The notes under the pieces: generated by a model
What the model was told of the DNA's origin: nothing
The model's database searches: none
Seen by the model: the letters and a program-made list of their open reading frames with translations, nothing else
Shown here: one piece after another, positions 33,223 through 41,891 of the stretch
How positions within the stretch are numbered: the stretch's first letter is position 1
Layout of the letters: the number at the start of each line of letters is the position of its first letter
Source of the DNA: Streptomyces albiflavescens
GTDB lineage: Bacteria > Actinomycetota > Actinomycetes > Streptomycetales > Streptomycetaceae
Direction: 5' to 3'
Assembly: GCF_014645835.1 (NCBI RefSeq)
Contig: NZ_BMMM01000017.1
Coordinates: 1 to 64,000 of the forward strand
DNA: 64,000 nt
Translations under genes and position numbers: made by a program

Positions 33223-34572
33223 TCAACCGCGCGAAAAGCGCTTGAGAAGCACCACCGAGGCGACCGGCCGCGCACCCGCCTTGGCGATGCCGTCGGCCAC
33301 CTCGCGGTCGGTGGAGACCACGATGACCGGCCGCCCGGGGGGCTCGGCGCGGACCAGCTGACGGATCAACTCGTCAGCGGTGACACCGGCCTTGGAGAAC
33401 AGCACCCGCACCCCGCGCGGCGGCGCGAGGAGCACGGGAGCGGCCAGCTCGGCCCCGTCGAAGACACACGTCACCTCGGCGCCGGTCTGCGCGGCGAGCT
33501 GCGAGAGCTGCCCCAGCAGCCTCAGGCGCTGCTTCTCCAGCGGCATCTGCGGATAGCCGGTCTTGGTGACGTTGTAGCCGTCGACCACCAAATGCGCCTG
33601 CGGCAGCGCGAGCAGTTGGTCGAGGATCGCCGGGTCATGTTCGGACAGGGCGCGGGCGGCGATGTCTTTTGGTGTCATCCGTCCCGGTTCGACCGCATCG
33701 ACGGTCTCCGCAGGCCGCACCGACACAGGCGGCAGGGCGAGTTCGCGCCGCAGCCCCTGAGTGGCCTCCAGCACGGTGTCGAGCAGCAGCCGCACTCGCA
33801 TGTCCTCGACACTGCGGCCCTCGCGCGCCGCCCGCCGGGTCGCCTCCAGGGCCGCCTCGGCCTCCCCCAGGCGCGCCTTGAGCCGCCGGGTCTCGCTCTC
33901 GGCGGCGGAGACCTGAACCTGCCCCTCCGCCCGTACGGCGTCCATCTCGGCCTGGAGCTTGCGCAGCGCCGCCTCACCGCGCTTGACGTCACTGAGGGCG
34001 CCGCGCAGTTTGCGGTGAAGCGACTCGGCTTCCTTCTTCGCCGACTCCAGCTCCGTGCGCAGCCGTTCGGTCTCGACCTTCGTCTGGCCGCGGGCCTCCG
34101 CGAGCTCCTCGCGCAGCCGCTCCAGCTCGGCCCGGCTCTCCTCGCCGGCCCGCTCGGCGTCCGCCCGCAGGGCCTCCTCGCCCGCGGCGGTCACCAGCTT
34201 CACCCAGCCCGCGGGGCGCAGCACATAGGCCGCGGCCGCCACGTCCAGCGGATCCGCGGCCGGGGGCGGCGCGAGCGAGTCGAGGGCTCCGGCGAGCTCC
34301 GGTTGAGCCTCTCTCAGCTTCTCGGCGATGCGCTGCCTGAAGAGCGGGTCGGTCTCCAGGGCCGCGGCCATGGCGTTACCGGCGAACTTGGCCCGGCGAT
34401 TGGGGGTGAACCGGGCGTACTGCCGCAATTGGGCAGGAAGTTCAGCGACGGTCAACCCACCGAACCCGTCGGAAACGATCTGTACGACTCTTCTCCGCAC
34501 ACCATCGGGCAGCGGACGATCGAGCACCTCAGCGGTGCCGTCGTCCGGCTCCCCGCCTGTGGTCTCCACCAT
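33223..34572 (-). CDS. NYN-domain (YacP-like) RNA-binding or nuclease protein
   Basis: Protein of 449 residues. The N-terminal 150 residues are helical; a coiled coil of about 130 residues rich in Glu, Arg and Ala follows; the C-terminal domain (about 300-449) is a NYN/PIN-like fold with LVVDGYNVTKTGYP, TCVFDGAE and VIVVSTDREVADG, the acidic residues of a metal site. YacP (Rae1) of Bacillus is a ribosome-associated endoribonuclease, so RNA cleavage is plausible. The long coiled coil is an actinobacterial feature. ATG 34572 is the only strong start. The zinc-ribbon gene is 34 bp upstream. Confidence 0.8.
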   Translation of the reverse strand: MVETTGGEPDDGTAEVLDRPLPDGVRRRVVQIVSDGFGGLTVAELPAQLRQYARFTPNRRAKFAGNAMAAALETDPLFRQRIAEKLREAQPELAGALDSLAPPPAADPLDVAAAAYVLRPAGWVKLVTAAGEEALRADAERAGEESRAELERLREELAEARGQTKVETERLRTELESAKKEAESLHRKLRGALSDVKRGEAALRKLQAEMDAVRAEGQVQVSAAESETRRLKARLGEAEAALEATRRAAREGRSVEDMRVRLLLDTVLEATQGLRRELALPPVSVRPAETVDAVEPGRMTPKDIAARALSEHDPAILDQLLALPQAHLVVDGYNVTKTGYPQMPLEKQRLRLLGQLSQLAAQTGAEVTCVFDGAELAAPVLLAPPRGVRVLFSKAGVTADELIRQLVRAEPPGRPVIVVSTDREVADGIAKAGARPVASVVLLKRFSRG

Positions 34573-34606
34573 CCGTCACCCCAATATCTGTGCGGGGCCC
34601 GCTCCC

Positions 34607-34846
34607 TCAGGAGCCGGCGCCCGGCCTGTCCACGAGTTCCACCTGGTCCACGGCGTTGCACCAGCGGCAGCGGACCGACTCGATGGTCTCACTGACCACC
34701 TCGCGCTCCTCGACCTTCGGCTCTCCGGCCAGGTCGAGATGCACATACTCGACGACCTTCGAGGAGCGGGTCACGTCAAAACGCGTGAGGTTGCCGCAGA
34801 GCGTGCAGCGCCAGCGAGTCTTGGCGTCCGGCAGGGGAACCGTCAT
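34607..34846 (-). CDS. Small zinc-ribbon protein
   Basis: Protein of 79 residues with two CxxC knuckles, CTLCGN near residue 14 and CRWCN near residue 60, forming a rubredoxin-like zinc ribbon. The middle is beta-rich and acidic (HLDLAGEPKVEEREVV). No further domain. It probably belongs to one transcript with the NYN gene, 34 bp downstream. Possible roles include nucleic acid or protein binding. Confidence 0.75.
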   Translation of the reverse strand: MTVPLPDAKTRWRCTLCGNLTRFDVTRSSKVVEYVHLDLAGEPKVEEREVVSETIESVRCRWCNAVDQVELVDRPGAGS

Positions 34847-35000
34847 GTGGCAGTCGCTTTCCTTCTAGTGTCCGTCCAGCGCCAGTCTCCCTGGTGCGTG
34901 TGGCTCGTAACCCTACGGCCTGGCGGGTACCCGACGCTCGGCCGTCCACGGCGGCGAGGCGATCTGTCGGCATGCCTCCCGTTACGCCATGCTCTGCACC

Positions 35001-35753
35001 ATGATCAGCAACTGGAGTACGACGGTCGGCAGAGCGATTCGAGGACACTCGGCGCCGGTGACCTACGGCCTGATCGCCCTGTGCTGCCTGATCTTCGTGA
35101 TCGGCCCGGCGGCGGGCTTCAACCCGACGTACGGCACCGGGGACGAACTGCTGGTCGCCCAGCGGGCCTACTTCCGGCGCTGGGGCGTCGTGCCCACCGA
35201 GCTCTTCGACGGCGCGCCCCGCGCGGCGCTCACCCCTGCCACCGCCCTGTTCATCCACGGCAGCTGGCTCCACCTCCTGGGCAACATGCTGTTCTTCTAC
35301 GTCTTCGGGGCGATGGCCGAGGAACGCATGGGCCACGTGGAATTCGCCCTCTTCTACGTGGGCTGCGGTTACCTCGCCCTGCTCGGCTACGCGGCCGCCA
35401 ACGCCGAGTCGCCGCAGTCCCTGGTCGGCGCCTCCGGGGCGATCTCCGCGGTCCTCGGCGCGTTCCTGTACCTGTTCCCCAAGGCCCGGGTGACCAGTCT
35501 CTTCCCGTTCCTCTTCTTCCTGCCGCTGCGCTTTCCCGCCTGGGTGGTGCTGCCGTTCTGGGCGGCCCTGCAGTGGCTCGCGGCCGGTCGCAGCACCTCG
35601 GGCCCCGGGGTGGCCTATCTGGCCCATCTGGTGGGCTTCTCCCTGGGGTTCGTCTACGCCTGGGTCCGATTCGGCCGTACGACCGCTACGCCTTCTCGGG
35701 GGGCAACCGCCGGACCCCCGGCAGAACAACCGGGCCAGCTGGACCGCGAGTAG
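35001..35753 (+). CDS. Rhomboid-family intramembrane serine protease
   Basis: Membrane protein of 250 residues with about six helices. It has the rhomboid HGSWLHLLGNM segment, the catalytic Ser in GASGAIS and the catalytic His in YLAHLVGF. It should cleave single-pass proteins within the membrane. Substrates are unknown. ATG 35001 lacks a clear ribosome binding site, so the start is uncertain by a few residues. The C-terminal 25 residues are Pro/Gly-rich and cytoplasmic. The RAM-domain gene follows 42 bp downstream. Confidence 0.88.
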   Translation: MISNWSTTVGRAIRGHSAPVTYGLIALCCLIFVIGPAAGFNPTYGTGDELLVAQRAYFRRWGVVPTELFDGAPRAALTPATALFIHGSWLHLLGNMLFFYVFGAMAEERMGHVEFALFYVGCGYLALLGYAAANAESPQSLVGASGAISAVLGAFLYLFPKARVTSLFPFLFFLPLRFPAWVVLPFWAALQWLAAGRSTSGPGVAYLAHLVGFSLGFVYAWVRFGRTTATPSRGATAGPPAEQPGQLDRE

Positions 35754-35795
35754 GGTGAGAGCCTCAGCAGCGGCCCCCGAGGGAGAGAACCAGCC

Positions 35796-36077
35796 GTGAT
35801 CACCGCGATCGTCCTCATCAAGACCAGCGTGGACCGGATCCCCGAGATCGCCGAGTCGATCGCCGCGCTGGACAGCGTCAGCGAGGTCTTCTCCGTCACC
35901 GGTACGTACGACTTGATCGCCATGGTCCGGGTGAAGGAGCACGAGGACCTGGCGGACGTCATCCCCGGCCGCATCAGCAAGATCCCGGGCGTCGAGGCGA
36001 CGGACACGCACGTGGCGTTCCGTACGTACTCACAGCACGACCTGGAAGCGGCGTTCGCCATCGGCCTGGACGGCTAG
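35796..36077 (+). CDS. Stand-alone RAM (Lrp/AsnC ligand-binding) domain protein
   Basis: Protein of 93 residues corresponding to the effector-binding half of Lrp/AsnC regulators, with no helix-turn-helix. ITAIVLIKTSVDRIPEIAESI and VTGTYDLIAMVRVKEHEDL fit the RAM fold, which binds amino acids and forms dimers or octamers. Without DNA-binding ability it may modulate a full-length Lrp partner or bind an effector. GTG 35796 follows GGGAGAG. Confidence 0.85.
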   Translation: MITAIVLIKTSVDRIPEIAESIAALDSVSEVFSVTGTYDLIAMVRVKEHEDLADVIPGRISKIPGVEATDTHVAFRTYSQHDLEAAFAIGLDG

Positions 36078-36084
36078 GGGGTTT

Positions 36085-36165
36085 CTGGGGGCTGCGCCCC
36101 CGTAGGGGCGGGGCACCGCGCGACCGGCCCCCACCGGCCCGCAGCCGAAAGACAGATACGGGACA
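36085..36165. repeat. Dispersed GC-rich hairpin element
   Basis: GGGGGC-TGC-GCCCCC forms a short stem (36087-36101), followed by TAGGGGCGGGGCACCGCGCG and a CCGCAGCCGAAAGAC tail. Similar elements end other genes in this window. It separates the convergent RAM and aminotransferase genes and probably terminates both. Confidence 0.6.
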
Positions 36166-36191
36166 GGTAGGGGCGGCGGGGCGAGAGACCC

Positions 36192-37553
36192 TCAGACGGC
36201 CGGGACGCAGCGGCCGTCCTCCGTGCGGTACTGCCACTGCGCACCGTCCCGGACCAGTTCCTTCACGGCTCGCACGAAGCGCTCCACGTGCTCGTCTGGC
36301 GTCCCCGCCCCGAAGCTGACCCGGATGGCGTTGAGGGACTTCTCGCCGGGCGCGGCCTCGGGCGCACCGCACTCGCCCTGGGCCTGCGGATCGCTGCCGA
36401 GGAGCGTGCGCACCAGCGGGTGGGCGCAGAAGAGACCGTCGCGCACGCCGATGCCGTACTCGGCGGAGAGCGCGGCGGCGAAGTGCGAGCTGTTCCACCC
36501 CTCGACGACGAAGGAGATCACGCCGACGCGCGGGGCGTCGTCGCCGAAGAGGGAGAGGACTCGCACTTCGGGTACCTCGGCGAGCCCCGCGCGGACCGTG
36601 TCGATCAGGTGCCGCTCACGGGCGACCAGCGTGTCGAACCCGGCCTCGGTCAGCGCCTTGCAGGCAGAGGCGATCGAGTAGGCGCCGATGACGTTCGGAG
36701 ACCCGGCCTCATGACGGGCGGCGCTCTCGTGCCACTCCACGTCCACTCCCCCGTCCTCGCGCCGGCTGACCTTGCGGCTGGCACCGCCGCCCGCCAGGTA
36801 CGGCTCGGCCTCGCGCAGCCAGTCGGAGCGGCCTGCCAGGACGCCGGACCCGAAGGGCGCGTACAGCTTGTGACCGGAGAACGCGACCCAGTCCACGTCC
36901 AGGTCACGGACGGACACCGGGTGGTGCGGGGCCAGCTGCGCGGCGTCGAGGACGATGCGCGCGCCGTGCGCGTGGGCGGCCGCGGCGAGCTCACGCACCG
37001 GCCACAGTTCGCCGGTGACGTTGGACGCGCCCGTGACACAGACCAGCGCCGGACCGTACGGATCCCGGTCCGCGAGCGCGCGCTCCAGGGTCGCGACGGC
37101 CTCACCCGGCGTGCGCGGGGCGTTCAGGTACGTCACCCGGGCGTCCCGCCAGGGCAGCAGCGAGGCGTGGTGCTCGGTCTCGAAGACGAAGACCTGGCAT
37201 GCGGCCGGAAGGGTGGCGGCGAGCAGGTTGAGCGAGTCGGTGGTGGAGCGGGTGAAGACGACCTGGTCGCCGTCCCGGCAGTCGAGGAAATCGGCGACGG
37301 TCCTGCGGGCGTTCTCGAAGAGGTCGGTGGACAGCTGCGAGAGGTAGCCGGCGCCGCGGTGGACGCTGCCGTAGTACGGGGCGTACGCGGCCACGTCGTC
37401 CCACACCCGCTGCAGGGCCGGGGCGCTGGCGGCGTAGTCGAGGGCGGCGTAGGTGACCTCGCCACCGGTGACGAGCGGGACGGTGACATCTCGGCCCAGA
37501 ACGGGCAGCGGGGCACAAACGGTCTGGTCGGCGGCAGCAATGGAGACAGACAT
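36192..37553 (-). CDS. Class V aminotransferase under SAM-IV control (cysteine desulfurase-like)
   Basis: PLP enzyme of 453 residues. It has the AASAPALQRV N-terminus, HGARIVLDAAQLAPHHPV with the PLP-pyridine Asp, and the Schiff-base lysine in FSGHKLYAPFGSG. FTRSTTDSLNLL binds phosphate. A GLFCAHPLVR segment carries a cysteine, but not in the usual SufS/IscS loop context, so desulfurase activity is uncertain. ATG 37553 follows AGGAGCTCG. A SAM-IV riboswitch in the leader shows that it belongs to sulfur or methionine metabolism, which the sequence alone would not tell. Leader about 300 bases. Confidence 0.82.
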   Translation of the reverse strand: MSVSIAAADQTVCAPLPVLGRDVTVPLVTGGEVTYAALDYAASAPALQRVWDDVAAYAPYYGSVHRGAGYLSQLSTDLFENARRTVADFLDCRDGDQVVFTRSTTDSLNLLAATLPAACQVFVFETEHHASLLPWRDARVTYLNAPRTPGEAVATLERALADRDPYGPALVCVTGASNVTGELWPVRELAAAAHAHGARIVLDAAQLAPHHPVSVRDLDVDWVAFSGHKLYAPFGSGVLAGRSDWLREAEPYLAGGGASRKVSRREDGGVDVEWHESAARHEAGSPNVIGAYSIASACKALTEAGFDTLVARERHLIDTVRAGLAEVPEVRVLSLFGDDAPRVGVISFVVEGWNSSHFAAALSAEYGIGVRDGLFCAHPLVRTLLGSDPQAQGECGAPEAAPGEKSLNAIRVSFGAGTPDEHVERFVRAVKELVRDGAQWQYRTEDGRCVPAV

Positions 37554-37741
37554 GGCGAGCTCCTGTGAGAGGCGCGGGGAATCACCGCGCGAGCGGGTAC
37601 ACGGAGGTACGGCTCAGCGCGGGAAAGGGTGAAAAGGGGTATGCGGAGGCGGGGCTCTACGCCCTATCGCATTCGCTTGCTCACAGAAGGCTCCCTCGAA
37701 CGACCAGGACCCCTGGGCTGTATCCACTCAAAAGAGGGCGA

Positions 37742-37860
37742 GGGGTCCGCGCTTGCCGTAGACCTCGCTGCCTACGGCCTGGTCTTCACCCGGGGCACCC
37801 CGCCACGGACGGAGGGTTGCCGGACAGTCGGCCGGGGCCTCATGACTGTCGCTCATGACC
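37742..37860 (-). ncRNA. SAM-IV riboswitch aptamer
   Basis: On the minus strand the leader opens with GGTCATGAGCGACAGTC, continues through GGCAACCCTCC and GGGGTGCCCCGGGTGA, closes P1 with GACCAGG and ends with CGGCAAGCGCGG. These are the conserved blocks of the actinobacterial SAM-IV class. P1 pairs GGTC with GACC. The aptamer 3' end (AGGGGTCC read on the plus strand, 37741-37748) can pair with GGACCCCT at 37707-37714, an obvious alternative helix for the expression platform. It precedes the class V aminotransferase. Confidence 0.9.
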
Positions 37861-37893
37861 TGGTACAGCATCTTGCCAGAAGATCTTCGACGC

Positions 37894-37928
37894 GCAAGGC
37901 GCAGTCCGGATCCTGGACTGCGCCTTGC
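37894..37928 (-). terminator. Terminator downstream of trpD
   Basis: A 14-bp perfect stem (37894-37907 with 37915-37928) around a seven-base loop, about 60 bp past the trpD stop and just before the SAM-IV aptamer. It should isolate the riboswitch-controlled unit from trpD transcription. Confidence 0.8.
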
Positions 37929-37987
37929 ATCACAGCGCGCGGCCCGCGGGCCGACCAGCACGCACGGCCCGCGAGCCGACGTACGGC

Positions 37988-39052
37988 TCAGGCGTTGCTG
38001 GCCGCCACCCACCGGTCGAGCGTCTTCTTCGCGGCGCCCGAGTCGATGGCCTGTGCCGCCTTCTCCATTCCGGCGCGGAGCTGCTCCGGGAGCGGTCCCT
38101 CGCCCGGCGACAGGGCCACCAGGGCCGCCGCCGCGTTGAGCAGCACCGCGTCCCGTACGGGCCCGGTCTCGCCGTTCAGCAGGCGACGGGCGACATCCGC
38201 GTTGTACGAGGCGTCGGCGCCACGCAGGGCCTCCACCGGGACGAGGTCGATGCCGACGTCGCGCGGGTCGAAGCGCTCCTCGGTCACCTTGCCGTCGCGG
38301 ACGACCCAGACCCTGGAGGTCGAGGTGGTCGTCAGCTCGTCGAGGCCGTCGTCGCCGCGGAAGACCAGCGAGGAGTTCCCGCGCTCGGCGAAGACACCCG
38401 CCACGATCGGCGCCATCCGCGGATCCGCGACACCCACCGCCTGCGCCTTCACCCGCGCGGGGTTGGTGAGCGGACCGAGGACATTGAACGTCGTCCGGAT
38501 CCCCAACTGGCCGCGCGCCGCCGCCACATGACGCAGCGCCGGATGGAACTTCACCGCGAAGCAGAAGGTGATCCCGGCCTCCTCGGCCACCTCTACGACC
38601 CGCGTCAGCGGCAGCTCGAGGTTGACACCGAGCTTCTCCAGGACGTCCGAGGAGCCGGACGCCGAGGACGCGGCCCGGTTGCCGTGCTTGACGACCTTGG
38701 CGCCGGTCCCGGCGACCACGATCGCCGACATGGTGGAGATATTGACGGTCTTCGCGCCGTCGCCGCCCGTACCGACGATGTCGACGGTCGGTCCCGGCAC
38801 CTCGATCACATTCGCGTGCTCGTACATCGTCCGGACGAGTCCGGTGATCTCCTCGACGGTCTCGCCCTTGGCCCGCAGCGCCACCACGAACCCGGCGATC
38901 TGGGCGTCGGTCGCCTCGCCGCGCAGGATGCGGTCCATCGCCCAGGCGGTGTCGTCCGCACTCTGGTCACGTCCGTCGAGGAGGCCGTTCAGTACCACGG
39001 GCCAGGAACGGCCCGCCGCGATGTCGCCTCCAGCGGGGTTCACAGCGCTCAT
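37988..39052 (-). CDS. trpD: Anthranilate phosphoribosyltransferase
   Basis: Second step of the tryptophan branch: joins anthranilate to PRPP. Protein of 354 residues with the PRPP and catalytic motifs DIVGTGGDGAKTVNIST, KHGNRAASSASGSSD and FNVLGPLTNPA. ATG 39052 follows AGGAGCGG. It stands alone, away from the attenuated anthranilate synthase and other trp genes, which is common in Streptomyces. It is on the strand of the respiratory genes but a strong hairpin lies between, so it has its own promoter; TAGGGT near 39102 could be a -10 box. Confidence 0.95.
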   Translation of the reverse strand: MSAVNPAGGDIAAGRSWPVVLNGLLDGRDQSADDTAWAMDRILRGEATDAQIAGFVVALRAKGETVEEITGLVRTMYEHANVIEVPGPTVDIVGTGGDGAKTVNISTMSAIVVAGTGAKVVKHGNRAASSASGSSDVLEKLGVNLELPLTRVVEVAEEAGITFCFAVKFHPALRHVAAARGQLGIRTTFNVLGPLTNPARVKAQAVGVADPRMAPIVAGVFAERGNSSLVFRGDDGLDELTTTSTSRVWVVRDGKVTEERFDPRDVGIDLVPVEALRGADASYNADVARRLLNGETGPVRDAVLLNAAAALVALSPGEGPLPEQLRAGMEKAAQAIDSGAAKKTLDRWVAASNA

Positions 39053-39125
39053 AAGCCGCTCCTGGGTCCGTCCCGGAAAGGGACTCCTGTAGATAGGAAC
39101 ACCCTATCCAGCCCGGGGGACGGCA

Positions 39126-39160
39126 AAGAGCCCCCGTCCAGGCAATGGACGAGGGCTCTT
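39126..39160 (-). terminator. Terminator of the qcr operon
   Basis: A 14-bp stem (39126-39139 with 39147-39160) with a single C-A mismatch and a seven-base loop, followed on the minus strand by CTCTTTGCC. It ends the ctaE-qcrC-qcrA-qcrB transcript. Confidence 0.8.
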
Positions 39161-39192
39161 ACCGTGGCGATCAATAAGGATCGGTCAGCAGA

Positions 39193-40830
39193 TCAGTGGT
39201 GGCCGTGGCCGCTCGTGATCTCCTTGTACTCCTCGACCGTGGGCTTGGGGATCTGGTTGCCCTCCCCGTAGAAGCCCTTGCTGAACTTGGCGCGCAGTCG
39301 CTGCGTGCCCGGCACCTTGCGCTCGACACCGTTCTCGTCGACCATCGGGCCGATCTCGGCCGGCATGTACTGCTCGTGCGCGGTGAGGGTGTGCAGCCCG
39401 TCCTGGCTGAGCGGCTCGTGCACCTCGATGAACTCACCGTGCGGCAGGCGCTTGATGATGCCCGACTCACGGCCGTGCAGCACCTTGTCCCGGTCGCGGC
39501 GCTGGAGGCCGAGGCAGATCCGCTTGGTGGCGATGAACACCAGCACCGGCACGATGAAGAACGCGATCCGGACGAACCAGGTGATCGAGTTGATCGACAG
39601 ATGGAAGTGCGTGGCCCAGATGTCGTTGCCACCACCGACGAGCAGGACGAAGTACCAGCTGATCCACGCCGCACCGAACGCCGTCCGGGTCGGGACGTTG
39701 CGCGGGCGGTCCAGGATGTGGTGCTCGCGCTTGTCGCCGGTGACCCAGGACTCGAGGAACGGGTAGACCGCGATCGCGACCAGGACCAGCGGGAAGATCA
39801 CCAGCGGGATGAACACGCCCAGGACGAGCGTGTGGCCCCAGAGGTTGACCTCCCAGCCCGGCATGACACGGATCAGGCCCTCGGAGAAGCCCATGTACCA
39901 GTCGGGCTGGGCGCCCGTGGACACCTGGTCCGGACGGTAGGGGCCGATGGCCCAGATCGGGTTGATCTGGGCAACCGCCGAGATGGCCGCGACGACACCG
40001 AAGACCAGGAAGAAGAAGCCTCCGGCCTTGGCCATGTAGACCGGCAGCAGCGGCATGCCGACGACGTTGTTGTTGGTCTTGCCGGGGCCCGCGAACTGCG
40101 TGTGCTTGTGGTAGAAGACCAGGATCAGGTGCCCCACCACGAGGCCGAGCATGATGCCCGGCAGCAGCAGGATGTGGACCGAGTAGAAGCGGGCCACGAA
40201 GTCGCCGCCCGGGAACTCGCCGCCGAAGAGGAAGAACGACAGGTACGTGCCCACGATCGGCACGGACAGGATCGCGCCCTCCATGAAGCGGACACCGGTG
40301 CCGGAGAGCAGGTCGTCCGGGAGCGAGTAACCGGTGAAGCCGGTGAACATGCCCAGGACGAACAGCAGGAAGCCGAAGACCCAGTTGACCTCACGCGGCT
40401 TGCGGAACGCGCCCGTGAAGAACACACGCATCATGTGCACGAACATGCCGGCGAGGAAGACCAGCGCCGCCCAGTGGTGGATCTGCCGGATCAGCAGACC
40501 ACCGCGCACATCGAAGGAGATGTGCATGGTCGAGTTGAACGCCTCGGACATCAGCTGGCCCTGCAGCGGGACGTAGCTGCCGTTGTACTGCACTTCGTTC
40601 ATCGACGGGTGGAAGAACAGCGTCAGGTACACACCCGTGAGGATGATGATGATGAAGCTGTAGAGGCAGACCTCACCCAACATGAACGACCAGTGGTCGG
40701 GGAAGATCTTGCGCATGTTGGCCTTGGCCAGGCTGTAGATCCCCAGGCGGCCGTCGGCCCAGTCGGCTACCCGCTCACCCGCGGGTGCCTTCTCGCGCGA
40801 GCGCGAGTCGGAGGTGGTGGTAGTGCTCAT
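39193..40830 (-). CDS. qcrB: Cytochrome bc complex cytochrome b subunit
   Basis: Protein of 545 residues with the b-type heme core (HHWAALVFLAGMFVHMMR, HILLLPGIMLGLVVGH), the quinol-site helix and an actinobacterial C-terminal extension ending in GHGHH. It oxidises menaquinol in the bcc-aa3 supercomplex. ATG 40830 overlaps the qcrA stop by ATGA, so translation is coupled. Length is typical of actinobacterial QcrB. Confidence 0.96.
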   Translation of the reverse strand: MSTTTTSDSRSREKAPAGERVADWADGRLGIYSLAKANMRKIFPDHWSFMLGEVCLYSFIIIILTGVYLTLFFHPSMNEVQYNGSYVPLQGQLMSEAFNSTMHISFDVRGGLLIRQIHHWAALVFLAGMFVHMMRVFFTGAFRKPREVNWVFGFLLFVLGMFTGFTGYSLPDDLLSGTGVRFMEGAILSVPIVGTYLSFFLFGGEFPGGDFVARFYSVHILLLPGIMLGLVVGHLILVFYHKHTQFAGPGKTNNNVVGMPLLPVYMAKAGGFFFLVFGVVAAISAVAQINPIWAIGPYRPDQVSTGAQPDWYMGFSEGLIRVMPGWEVNLWGHTLVLGVFIPLVIFPLVLVAIAVYPFLESWVTGDKREHHILDRPRNVPTRTAFGAAWISWYFVLLVGGGNDIWATHFHLSINSITWFVRIAFFIVPVLVFIATKRICLGLQRRDRDKVLHGRESGIIKRLPHGEFIEVHEPLSQDGLHTLTAHEQYMPAEIGPMVDENGVERKVPGTQRLRAKFSKGFYGEGNQIPKPTVEEYKEITSGHGHH

Positions 40831-41891
40831 CCGCGCTCCCAGAATGCAGGACCGACGGGCACTTCGAAGTCGCCGAGCGCCTCGAGGTAACCCTCGTCGT
40901 TCACGCCGATGCGCAGCTGCGGCAGCGGGTGACCGGCCGGGCCGAAGATGACTCGGGCACCGTCGGAGAGGTCGAAGGTGGACTGGTGGCACGGGCACAG
41001 CGCGTGGTGCGTCTGCTGCTCGTACAGGGAGATCGGGCAACCGACGTGGGTGCAGATCTTCGAGTAGGCCACGATCCCGTTGTAGGACCACTCGAGTTCC
41101 TGCTTGTCCTTGATGTTGTCCGGCTGCAGCCGGACGATCATCAGGGCCGACTTGGCGATCTCCTTCTGGAAGTCCTCGTCGTGCTCCTCCAGGCCCTCGG
41201 GCATGGCGAAGGTGAGCGAACCGACGGCGACGTCCGCGGGACGCAGCGGCTCGTTCGTGTTCACGTTGACGAGCAGCTTGCCCTTGGACCAGAGCGTGTG
41301 GCGCAGCTTCGTGCCGGGCAGCGGACCGAGGTCGCGCAGCAGCATGACGCCGGAGAGCGGGAACAGGGCCAGCGCGCCGAACATCGTGTTGCGGATCAGC
41401 TTGCGGCGGCCGAGCGCGGACTCCTTGGCGCCCTGCTTGAAGTCGGCCAGAACCTTGGCCTTGACCTCGGGCTCCGCCTCGATCGGGTGACGCTCGTCGG
41501 CGATCTCCATGTCGGACATCAGGGTGCGGGCCCAGTGGACCGCGCCCGCGCCGATCGAGAACAGCGCCACGCCGAGGGTCAGCCCCAGCGCGAAGTTCAG
41601 CGCGTTGATGTGCCCGATCGGGAAGACGAAGATCGACTTGTCGTTCGGGATCGCCACGTACGAGGCGATGAAGGCGACGGTGGCCAGCATCGACAGCGTG
41701 AACAGCATGGCGACCATGCGCTCGGACCGCTTGGCGGCCCGCTCGTCGATGTCCTGGACACGGTGCTCGTGGGGCGGCAGCCCGGGGTCCGCGAACGGGT
41801 TCGTCTCGTCCGCGACGGCTACCGCGCGACCGTGCTCGTCGGTGGCCCGCTCAGCGGGCACGTTCTCTTCTGGAATCTCTTGGCTACTCAT
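40827..41891 (-). CDS. qcrA: Cytochrome bc complex Rieske iron-sulfur subunit
   Basis: Protein of 354 residues with three predicted membrane helices in its middle, as in other actinobacterial QcrA. The [2Fe-2S] ligands are in CTHVGCP and CPCHQS, separated by a Tyr-rich loop. It passes electrons from menaquinol to the diheme cytochrome. Both ends overlap neighbours by four bases (ATGA), as in a single coupled operon. Confidence 0.96.
   Translation of the reverse strand: MSSQEIPEENVPAERATDEHGRAVAVADETNPFADPGLPPHEHRVQDIDERAAKRSERMVAMLFTLSMLATVAFIASYVAIPNDKSIFVFPIGHINALNFALGLTLGVALFSIGAGAVHWARTLMSDMEIADERHPIEAEPEVKAKVLADFKQGAKESALGRRKLIRNTMFGALALFPLSGVMLLRDLGPLPGTKLRHTLWSKGKLLVNVNTNEPLRPADVAVGSLTFAMPEGLEEHDEDFQKEIAKSALMIVRLQPDNIKDKQELEWSYNGIVAYSKICTHVGCPISLYEQQTHHALCPCHQSTFDLSDGARVIFGPAGHPLPQLRIGVNDEGYLEALGDFEVPVGPAFWERG

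Noticed and set aside
37728..37868. Small protein gene on the minus strand (starting MSDSHEAPADCP)
   Set aside because: The frame lies over the SAM-IV aptamer, whose conserved bases explain the sequence; it has no ribosome binding site.
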